A DNA stretch of 64,000 nt from NCBI RefSeq assembly GCF_028553765.1, contig NZ_CP067134.1, positions 2,275,001 through 2,339,000 on the forward strand, read 5' to 3'. A program made the translations under genes and the position numbers. This DNA is from Paracoccus stylophorae (lineage in GTDB: Bacteria > Pseudomonadota > Alphaproteobacteria > Rhodobacterales > Rhodobacteraceae). This document shows positions 55,539-62,213 of the stretch, in pieces; the stretch's first letter is position 1, and each line of letters starts with the position of its first letter. The notes under the pieces were generated by a model, which did not search any database, was not told the DNA's origin, and worked only from the letters and a program-made list of their open reading frames with translations.

Positions 55539-56539
55539 TTACGGCCGTTACCGGCGTCGGACAGCATTGCCATCAGCTTGTCCGGCACGGTGAAGCGGCC
55601 GCGTTGCAGGGTTGGCGGCCCCATGGCGGTCAGCGCTTCGAGCTTTTCTGTTGGATCAGCGCGCAGGTACATCTCGGTGGTCTGGACGCTGGCATGGCCA
55701 AGCCAGAGCGAGACCTTGCGCACATCTCCGGTGGCTTGCAGCGTGTGCATGGCGCAACTGTGGCGCAGGACATGCGGTGTCACCCGCTTGGCCGCGATCG
55801 AGGGGGCCGCCTTCGCCGCAGCGGCGGCGTGTTTTCGCAGGATGTATTCGAACCCCGATCGCGTCATCATGCGACCGGCGGCATTCAGGAACAACTGCGG
55901 GTCGGCCGATTTCGGGCGCACCGCAATCCAGCGCCGGACGGCGCGGGCCGTGTCCTGCCAGAGCGGCAGGATGCGTTCACGTCGCCCCTTTCCGATCACA
56001 TGCAGGCTGGGCAACGCGGCATCGTCGAACTGGTCCAACCGGAGGCCGGTCAGTTCCGAGACCCGCAAGCCCGCCGCGAAGGCAAGATGCAGCATGGCCT
56101 GATCACGCAGCCCCGCGGCCGTTTGCAGATCGGGGGCGGCAAACAGGGCCTGCATCTCGGCCCGCGTCAGGTAACCCACCAGCGGCTGCGCGCTGCGCTT
56201 CATCGGGATCGCGTGGATCCGCCGCGCCTGATCGAGGCAAGCGGGCACGCGATACTCGACGTAGCGGAACAGCGAATGGATCGCCGCGAGCCGGGCATTG
56301 CGGCTGCGGGCCGTGTTGGACCGCTCCGCCTCGAGATGATCCAGGAAGGCGCAGATCAGGGTCGCATCGAGATCCTCGATGACGATCCTGCTGGGCCTCG
56401 TCTTTCGTCGCTCGGCCGCGAAGCTCAGAAGCAGCCGGTAACAATGCGCATAGGATGCGATGGTATGTTGCGAGGCGCCGCGTTCGCGCGGCAGGTGGTC
56501 GCGCAGAAAGGCGGACAGATGCGGAGCGAGGGGCGTCAT
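55526..56539 (-). CDS. Tyrosine recombinase of RIT element, third gene
   Basis: 337 residues from MTPLAPHLSAFLRDHLPRER. N-terminal SAM-like core-binding domain (about 1-115). Catalytic domain: first Arg in FAAGLRVSELTGLRLDQ, His/Arg in PHVLRHSCAMHTLQATG, and WLGHASVQTTEMYLRADP with the Tyr nucleophile. The last codons (NYAE, stop) lie inside the terminal repeat region (AATTATGCGGAGTGA). It is the last of the three co-transcribed recombinases. Confidence 0.92.
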   Translation of the reverse strand: MTPLAPHLSAFLRDHLPRERGASQHTIASYAHCYRLLLSFAAERRKTRPSRIVIEDLDATLICAFLDHLEAERSNTARSRNARLAAIHSLFRYVEYRVPACLDQARRIHAIPMKRSAQPLVGYLTRAEMQALFAAPDLQTAAGLRDQAMLHLAFAAGLRVSELTGLRLDQFDDAALPSLHVIGKGRRERILPLWQDTARAVRRWIAVRPKSADPQLFLNAAGRMMTRSGFEYILRKHAAAAAKAAPSIAAKRVTPHVLRHSCAMHTLQATGDVRKVSLWLGHASVQTTEMYLRADPTEKLEALTAMGPPTLQRGRFTVPDKLMAMLSDAGNGRNYAE

Positions 56540-57450
56540 GCCATACCCTCCGCCATCAGGGCCTCGCCCGCATCGGCAATATGCCTCATCAGCGTCGGCG
56601 TCGCCTGCAGATACCACCAGGTGTGGCTGGGATCGGCATGGCCAAGGTAAGTGGCCAGCGCCAGCATGTGCCGCGAGATCGCGCGGCGGTCGCCGTCGCA
56701 GGCCTCGAGCGAGCGCACCGCGAAGGTGTGGCGCAGGTCGTGGAGCCGTGGCCCTTTCTCGCCGGGCAAGCCGCGGATGCCGGTCTCGCGGCCGATCCGC
56801 AGGAAGAGCGCGTAAATCGTGACATAGGACGGCCGTCGGCCGTGGTCGTTCACGAACAGTGCATCGCCCGCGCCCCGGACCTGCGCACGCCGCCGCATGT
56901 AGCACTTAAGCGCCGTCCGTGCGGTGGGATGCAAGGGGACGAGGCGGTTCTTGCGGAACTTGGTCTCGCGGATCACCAGCCCCTCGGACGTCATGTCCCT
57001 CGTGTCGAGTCCGAGCGCCTCGGAGACACGCAGGCCTGTTGCCGCCAGAAGGCCGATCGCCGTGGCCAGCGTCTCGCCCCGGATCGAACCCGGAGGACCG
57101 AGCCGCCGGGCTGCCATCATCAGCGCGGCAATCTCGTCGCCCGTATAGATGTGCGGCATCCGCCGTTCGAAGCGCCAGCGCCCGAGGGCATCGGCGGGCG
57201 GGACCTCGTGTGCCGGGTCGGCGACGGCCAGATGTTCGGCAAAGCGCCGGACAACGGCCAGGCGATTGCGCGCCTGTACGTCGGATGTCGTCCGCACCGC
57301 CCAGTCGAGCACGCGGGCGGTCGTCACATGCGTATCGCCTGCCAAGGTGGCCGCAGCCACGAAGCTCCTGAGCAGACAGGGCTGGGTCGTGAACTTCAAC
57401 CCGCGGGCCCGTTGCAGCGCGATGTAGTCGTCGAGGTCGCGGCTCAGCAT
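56536..57450 (-). CDS. Tyrosine recombinase of RIT element, second gene
   Basis: 304 residues from MLSRDLDDYIALQRARGLKF. Core-binding N-terminus, then AATGLRVSEALGLDTRD (Arg), RLHDLRHTFAVRSLEACDGD (His-x-x-Arg), and YLGHADPSHTWWYLQATP (Tyr nucleophile). It overlaps both neighbours by 4-7 bp, so the trio is translationally coupled. In RIT elements the three recombinases are thought to act together. Confidence 0.92.
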   Translation of the reverse strand: MLSRDLDDYIALQRARGLKFTTQPCLLRSFVAAATLAGDTHVTTARVLDWAVRTTSDVQARNRLAVVRRFAEHLAVADPAHEVPPADALGRWRFERRMPHIYTGDEIAALMMAARRLGPPGSIRGETLATAIGLLAATGLRVSEALGLDTRDMTSEGLVIRETKFRKNRLVPLHPTARTALKCYMRRRAQVRGAGDALFVNDHGRRPSYVTIYALFLRIGRETGIRGLPGEKGPRLHDLRHTFAVRSLEACDGDRRAISRHMLALATYLGHADPSHTWWYLQATPTLMRHIADAGEALMAEGMA

Positions 57451-58736
57451 GGCGCGCCCTCCGGCCAGACCAGGCCGAAGAGCGGTGGTGCCACTGGGCA
57501 TGCCGGTCCGTCGGTCGGCCAGCCTTGCGCCACGTCCCCCAGCATGGAGACATCCACCTTCGCGTAATGCGCCGTGGTGTCGGTCGACCGGTGCCGCAGC
57601 ACGGTGGCGATGGCGTCCAGCGTGGCGCCGCCGCGCAGCATCGCGATGGCGGCCGAGTGCCTGAGCAGATGGCTGCCGCGCGAGGGCGCATTCTCGATGC
57701 CGGCCCGACCGACCGCCCGGCGCACCACACCGCCGACTACGCCGGAACTGATGGGATCGAAGGGCGGCAAGAGCCGCGAGAATACAGTATCGCCCGAGGC
57801 GGCTGGCCGCGCCCCGCTCAGCCAGGCAATCAGGGCGTCGCCTGCATCCTGCGGCAATGGCAACCGGACTTCCCGGCGACCTTTGCCGCAGACAGCTATG
57901 TTCCCCGCACGCCAGTCGATATCGGCCAGGCGCAGCTCTGCCACATCGCGCGCCCGAAGCCCCAAGCGGGCCAGCAGCAGAAGGATCGCCCGGTCACGGC
58001 GGCCGCCCGGGGTCTCGGGATCGCAGGACGCGATCAGCCGCTCGACCGCGTCCGGCTCCAGATAGCGCGGCAGGCTCGCCAGTCGCCAAGTCTTTGCCGT
58101 GGGAACCGCACGGTCAAGGCCGGGCGCGGCGACCCCGCGCTGCGCAAGGTGGCGCAGATACAGGCGCAGCGCGCTTGCCACCATCTTCGGATAATGCACG
58201 GACCGCGCCGTCCGGGCGTGTTCGATCAAACCGTCGCGGATAATCCGGGGCGTGTAACGCGATGGGTCGCTGCCGATCAGCGGCAGGATCTGCGCCAGCA
58301 TCCGACTGTGCCGCGCGATGGTGACCGTTGCCAACCCGCGCTGCCGGGCCTGCGCATCGAGCCAGTCCGCAACGTTGTGGTCCACCGCCGGTGCCTCGGC
58401 CACAGGCTGCGGCGGCAGAGTACCCCGCGCCGCGAGGTAGCGCACGAAGCCATCGACCCGGTTGATGTAGTACTGCCCGAGCGAGCGCGGCGACGAATGG
58501 CACTGGCAATCATGCGCAGCGAACCGCGCCACGATATCCTGCCCGGCATGATCCAGCGCGATGCCGCTCTGGACGCTCCAGGCCAGGAAATGCAGGGCGG
58601 AGCCCCGATGGATCCGAACCGAAACGTGCGAAAGCCCGGTTGCGGCAAGATACCGGGCATAATCGTCAACCAGGGCTTGGTGCGGTCCTGCATCCAGAAG
58701 GCGTCGCCGTGTGACCGGCGCGTTGAGTTCGTTCAT
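57444..58736 (-). CDS. Tyrosine recombinase of RIT element, first gene
   Basis: 430 residues from MNELNAPVTRRRLLDAGPHQ. It has a longer N-terminal region than the other two. Catalytic motifs: RLGLRARDVAELRLADI (Arg), GSHLLRHSAAIAMLRGGATL, and VLRHRSTDTTAHYAKVD with the Tyr. It is the first gene after the right end, with ATG at 58736. It overlaps the second recombinase by 7 bp. Confidence 0.92.
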   Translation of the reverse strand: MNELNAPVTRRRLLDAGPHQALVDDYARYLAATGLSHVSVRIHRGSALHFLAWSVQSGIALDHAGQDIVARFAAHDCQCHSSPRSLGQYYINRVDGFVRYLAARGTLPPQPVAEAPAVDHNVADWLDAQARQRGLATVTIARHSRMLAQILPLIGSDPSRYTPRIIRDGLIEHARTARSVHYPKMVASALRLYLRHLAQRGVAAPGLDRAVPTAKTWRLASLPRYLEPDAVERLIASCDPETPGGRRDRAILLLLARLGLRARDVAELRLADIDWRAGNIAVCGKGRREVRLPLPQDAGDALIAWLSGARPAASGDTVFSRLLPPFDPISSGVVGGVVRRAVGRAGIENAPSRGSHLLRHSAAIAMLRGGATLDAIATVLRHRSTDTTAHYAKVDVSMLGDVAQGWPTDGPACPVAPPLFGLVWPEGAPC

Positions 58737-58787
58737 GTTGTCCTCCGTGAAAGGCGCCACTGCGGCGCCACACGAAGGACAATCCGA

Positions 58788-58884
58788 TTATGCCGACCGA
58801 TGCAGGCAGGAAAACAAATGCGGGTCAGATACTTGCGACACCAACGCCCGGACGACTCCGCATAATCCTGCGCTCAGCATAAAC
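58788..58884. repeat. Right end of RIT element
   Basis: Contains TTATGCCGA at 58788 and inverted CTCCGCATAA (58856) and CTCAGCATAA (58873). The last 30 bases (58855-58884) are the exact reverse complement of 55453-55482. The element ends at 58882 if the flanking ACCGTG is the target duplication. Confidence 0.85.
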
Positions 58885-58996
58885 CGTGGTAAGCATTGCA
58901 CGGTCCTTCGCCTTGCGGCGGGTGTTCGAGGCCATCCGGGTTCGGTCGTCCTCGCCGCGGATCCCCAGTACCAAGCCCCTGTCAAAGGAAGGCTGA
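58883..58996 (+). pseudogene. DUF7220 family membrane protein, 3' part
   Basis: Following the right target copy the frame reads VSIARSFALRRVFEAIR, a typical end of DUF7220 proteins, and stops at 58994-58996. With the 5' part at 55273-55428 it restores the full protein. Located between the RIT element and the cupin gene. Confidence 0.8.
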
Positions 58997-59018
58997 GGCT
59001 GGGCATTAGCCTAACCGT

Positions 59019-59444
59019 TCAGTGCGCTCCGGCATCCCGGTTCACCGGGTCGGCGAACGGCGCGTCGGGCTCGCAGACATAGAACAGGGCCATGCGCGCG
59101 GGAACATCGCCCCTGTTTCGCCCCGTCATGTTCACGCCAGCAGGCTCGACGAAGGCTTGTCCCGCCTCGATCACGACCGGCTCCCGATCGTCCAGTTCGA
59201 GCGTGAAGGCGCCCTCGATCGTGTAGACAGTCACCGGGAATCGATGGGAATGGTAAGGGGTGACATCGCCCGGCATCAGGGTCGCGAACAGCACGCGCAC
59301 CTCCTGTTCGGCGGACCTTGGCAGCCCCGTTACGACCTCTCGGTGTAGCGGCGTCAGCTTGGCCATGCCGTTGTCCTGTGCGCTGCGGGTCACGCCGACC
59401 GTCAGGCCGGCGGTCATGGTTTCGACATCGGTTCTCTCGTGCAT
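59019..59444 (-). CDS. Cupin-domain protein
   Basis: 141 residues from MHERTDVETMTAGLTVGVTR, with GAGATGGAGGCTGAC upstream. The single cupin barrel shows MPGDVTPYHSHRFPVTVYTI (metal-binding His residues), EGAFTLELDDREPVVIEAGQ and FVEPAGVNMTGRN. Function unknown; the small-cupin group includes metal-dependent isomerases and ligand-binding regulators. It is divergent from the LysR gene 82 bp away, which probably controls it. Confidence 0.88.
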   Translation of the reverse strand: MHERTDVETMTAGLTVGVTRSAQDNGMAKLTPLHREVVTGLPRSAEQEVRVLFATLMPGDVTPYHSHRFPVTVYTIEGAFTLELDDREPVVIEAGQAFVEPAGVNMTGRNRGDVPARMALFYVCEPDAPFADPVNRDAGAH

Positions 59445-59525
59445 GTCAGCCTCCATCTCTTTGGTCAGGCTACCAGCGGGCCTGCGACAGCGGCAGCAGC
59501 AACTCTGGCGAAACGCGCTGCAAAA

Positions 59526-60434
59526 ATGCATAACGGAAGAATGTTCGACTGGGATGATCTGCGCCACTTGATCGCCGTGTCGCGGCAGGGAAGCACCCTC
59601 GCCGCCGCGAAGACGCTCGGCGTGAACCAGTCGACGGTCCACCGCCGCCTGCTGGAGCTGGAGAAAGCCATCGGCCTGACGCTGATGAAGCGCCATCCCA
59701 GCGGCTATCGGCTGACCGAACTTGGAGAGGCGCTGATCGATCATGTGCTTGCCGTAGAAACGGCCGTTCAGACGCTTGAACAGCAAATCCGGGCGTTGAA
59801 GCACGACCTGAAGGGAGTCGTGCGCCTCACCTGCCCGGAGCCGACCGTACCGCGGATCGTCGCGACCGGGCTGCTGGACCGGTTCCACGAGCGCTACCCC
59901 GGGCTTCAGGTGGAGTTCGTGACCAGCGACCGTTACCTCGACCTGAGCAAGGGTGAGGCGGATGTCGCGTTCCGGTCTGGCGAGCCCGTGGACGACACGC
60001 TCGTGGGCCGAAAGATCTGCGATTCGATCTGGGCGATTTACGCCAGCAAGAGCTATGTCCAGCAGCACGGCCGCCCGACGAGCATTGCTGATCTGGCTGA
60101 CCATGCGCTGCTCGGCTTCGACGGGATCATGGAAAACCACCGGGTGGCGAAATGGCTTCCGGTTGCCGTGCCGAATGGCCGCGTCGTGAGCCGCAACAAC
60201 AGCATGCTGGGCACGCTGTCGGCCGCGAAGGCTGGGGTCGGGATCGCGCCTCTGCCGACGACCCTCGGGGATGCTGAAGACGCGCTGATCCAGGTTCTGC
60301 CCCCTGTCGATGAGCTCACCCGAAGCTGGTACCTCCTGACGGCTCCGGACCTGCGAAAGACACCTCGGGTCGCGGCTTTCGTGGATCAGGTCCTTGAAGA
60401 TGTACCGGCTCTGCGGAAAGCGCTGATCGGCTGA
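59526..60434 (+). CDS. LysR-type transcriptional regulator
   Basis: 302 residues from MHNGRMFDWDDLRHLIAVSR. The N-terminal winged HTH (SRQGSTLAAAKTLGVNQSTV, HRRLLELEKAIGLTLMKRHP) is followed by the periplasmic-binding-like effector domain (VVRLTCPEPTVPRIVATGLL to FHERYPGLQVEFVTSDRYLD). Divergent from the cupin gene; such pairs are normally autoregulated from the shared region. The effector is unknown. The pair looks more chromosomal than phage and is probably cargo. Confidence 0.92.
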   Translation: MHNGRMFDWDDLRHLIAVSRQGSTLAAAKTLGVNQSTVHRRLLELEKAIGLTLMKRHPSGYRLTELGEALIDHVLAVETAVQTLEQQIRALKHDLKGVVRLTCPEPTVPRIVATGLLDRFHERYPGLQVEFVTSDRYLDLSKGEADVAFRSGEPVDDTLVGRKICDSIWAIYASKSYVQQHGRPTSIADLADHALLGFDGIMENHRVAKWLPVAVPNGRVVSRNNSMLGTLSAAKAGVGIAPLPTTLGDAEDALIQVLPPVDELTRSWYLLTAPDLRKTPRVAAFVDQVLEDVPALRKALIG

Positions 60435-60477
60435 CGGTGGAACAAGGCTGAAGGCGATCCGGATGCGGAGCGCCGGA

Positions 60478-60513
60478 TGATCGACCGCCGCCCCACAGGG
60501 ACGGCGGTCATCA
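60478..60513. terminator. Bidirectional hairpin between LysR and DUF3489
   Basis: GACCGCCG and CGGCGGTC (8-bp stem, 11-base loop) plus outer TGAT/ATCA pairing lie between two convergent genes. It can serve as a terminator in both directions although T-runs are short. Confidence 0.5.
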
Positions 60514-60533
60514 AGTGGTCGTGGTCGGGTGTG

Positions 60534-61106
60534 TCAGGCGGCGGGAAGCCGGTAGACCCTGCCGCGCCCATCGACCTTCTCCGAGGTCACCTCGAGCCCG
60601 AGCTTCTTCTTCAGCGCCCCGGCCATCGCGCCGCGCACCGTGTGCGACTGCCAGCCGGTCGCGGCCATGATCTCCTCGATGGTCGCGCCGTCCGGCGCGC
60701 GCAGCATGACGATCAGCGTGGCCTGCTTGGTGCCCTCGCGCGGCGTGCGCGCCTTGGGCGCGGCCTCCGATTCGTCGGGGGTGTCCGGCGCGGGCTCCTC
60801 GCTCGGCGCGTCCGTCGCGCCCGCAGGCGAGGTGGCCGCGTCGTCCGGCTCGATCCCGATGGCGGCGAGGCCTGCGTCGGTGGCGACCAGCGTGACGCCG
60901 TGGCCGTCGCCGGTCTCGCGCCAGACGGGCTCGCCCTTGCGCATGTCCGCGTCGACCTCCTGCAGGAAGCCCTTGGCGAGCATCGCGCCGACCACCTTGG
61001 CGACGGCGCCGCCGCGCAGGCTCTCGGGCAGCGGCAGGGCGATGTGCTCGGCCCGCTGTGCGGCGGCGCTCAGGATCAGGGCTTGGGTATCGGAAAGCTT
61101 GGTCAT
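60534..61106 (-). CDS. DUF3489 family protein
   Basis: 190 residues. N-terminal helical part MTKLSDTQALILSAAAQRAE, then an acidic/Pro linker (about residues 88-120), and a C-terminal domain with GTKQATLIVMLRAPDGATIE, EIMAATGWQSHTVRGAMAGA and LKKKLGLEVTSEKVDGRGRV. This is the DUF3489 winged-helix-like fold common in alphaproteobacterial phages and recombinase islands. It may regulate transcription. It lies on the minus strand before the terminase genes. Confidence 0.87.
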   Translation of the reverse strand: MTKLSDTQALILSAAAQRAEHIALPLPESLRGGAVAKVVGAMLAKGFLQEVDADMRKGEPVWRETGDGHGVTLVATDAGLAAIGIEPDDAATSPAGATDAPSEEPAPDTPDESEAAPKARTPREGTKQATLIVMLRAPDGATIEEIMAATGWQSHTVRGAMAGALKKKLGLEVTSEKVDGRGRVYRLPAA

Positions 61107-61196
61107 CGTCGTCTCCCGTATCGGGGCGCGCGGAATGCGGGCCCTTCTACGAGGTCGAGCCCGCCAGTCGGCGGGCGGGACCGCGAGCGGGTCGTC

Positions 61197-61505
61197 TCAC
61201 TCGGCGTGTTCGCCCTCGCCGAAGGCGCTGTCAGTGATGCGCTTCAGGAGGCTGGCGTAGTGTTCGAGGGTGCCGACATGGCCCCAGTTGATCTCGTCGG
61301 GGTGGGCGTTGAAGTGGTCGTCGCTCAGCGCCTGCAGCCGGGCGAGCATCTCGTCGATCTCGGCCTTCTTGCCGATGAAGGCCGCGAGCGCGTTCGACCG
61401 GTTCCTCGAACCGGTGGCGGAACCGGTCTCACCCTTGTTCCGGCGCGCCTTCTCGGCGCGGAGTTCGTGGCGCGGGGTGGTGATCGGGTTCAGGCGGGTG
61501 GTCAT
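61197..61505 (-). CDS. Small conserved protein linked to DUF3489
   Basis: 102 residues from MTTRLNPITTPRHELRAEKA. A basic N-terminus is followed by NALAAFIGKKAEIDEMLARL, QALSDDHFNAHPDEINWGHV and a C-terminal helix LEHYASLLKRITDSAFGEGE. It is frequently found upstream of DUF3489 in phage contexts. Function unknown. Confidence 0.72.
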   Translation of the reverse strand: MTTRLNPITTPRHELRAEKARRNKGETGSATGSRNRSNALAAFIGKKAEIDEMLARLQALSDDHFNAHPDEINWGHVGTLEHYASLLKRITDSAFGEGEHAE

Positions 61506-61616
61506 CGTGGCGGCTCCGGGTGAGTTGCATCGTCCTTGTGGGATGGACGTTCGCTCCACGCGCACGGCTTATCAACGACATAAGCGCCTGACTTTGAATG
61601 ATAATCGGAGCCGTCG

Positions 61617-62213
61617 ATGCAGGGCATGAGCGAGCGCCAGTACGCCGCCCATGTCGGGCTGTCGCGGGGCGCGATCCAGAAGGCGAAGACGGCCGAGCGC
61701 CTGGTCCTCTATCCCGACGGCAGCATCAACGCGGCCGCCAGCGACGCACGCCGGGCGGAAACGACGGACCCGTCGAAGACGAGAAAGCCGCCCGTGCCGA
61801 AGCTGAAGCCGGTCCCCGAGGCGGCGGTGGCCGCTGTTGGCGACACGCTGCGCGAACAGGGGCTGGCTGTCCCGGCGGTCGGCGGCGGCACGACTTTCCT
61901 GCAGGCGAAGACCGCGAACGAGGTGCTGAAGGCGCAGGAGCGGCGCATCCGGCTCCAGAAGCTGAAGGGGGAGTTGATCGAGCGGGCCCGCGCGCTGGCG
62001 CTGGTGTTCCGGCTGGCGCGGGAGGAACGGGACGCGTGGGTGAACTGGCCTGCGCGCGCGGCGGCGCTGATGGCGGCCGAGCTCTCGGCCTCATCCAGCG
62101 ACGCGACGGGCCAGCAGATCACCGTGGAGCCAGCCGCGATGCAGAAGGTCCTGGAGAAACATGTACGCGCCCACCTCGACGAACTCGCCGAGGTCCGGCC
62201 CGACTTCCGGTGA
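61617..62213 (+). CDS. Phage terminase small subunit (Nu1-like)
   Basis: 198 residues. The N-terminal winged helix (MSERQYAAHVGLSRGAIQKA, AERLVLYPDGSINAAASDAR) is a phage-type DNA-binding domain as in lambda Nu1. A helical linker and a C-terminal helical region (LKGELIERARALALVFRLAR, VEPAAMQKVLEKHVRAHLDE) complete it. It should recognise packaging sites and start terminase assembly. It overlaps the large subunit by 53 bp. Confidence 0.83.
   Translation: MQGMSERQYAAHVGLSRGAIQKAKTAERLVLYPDGSINAAASDARRAETTDPSKTRKPPVPKLKPVPEAAVAAVGDTLREQGLAVPAVGGGTTFLQAKTANEVLKAQERRIRLQKLKGELIERARALALVFRLAREERDAWVNWPARAAALMAAELSASSSDATGQQITVEPAAMQKVLEKHVRAHLDELAEVRPDFR

Larger units (their letters stand above)
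55429..58882. mobile_element. RIT (recombinase in trio) element, complete, 3454 bp
   Basis: Three adjacent minus-strand tyrosine recombinases fill the segment, each overlapping the next. Both ends carry TTATGC-type sequences. Left 55453-55482 and right 58855-58884 are exact 30-bp inverted copies. The left end has an extra 24 bp in front, including a perfect palindrome TTATGCCGAGCTCGGCATAA (55429-55448). A 6-bp target copy flanks the element and it splits DUF7220. All three recombinases look intact, so it may be active. Confidence 0.85.
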
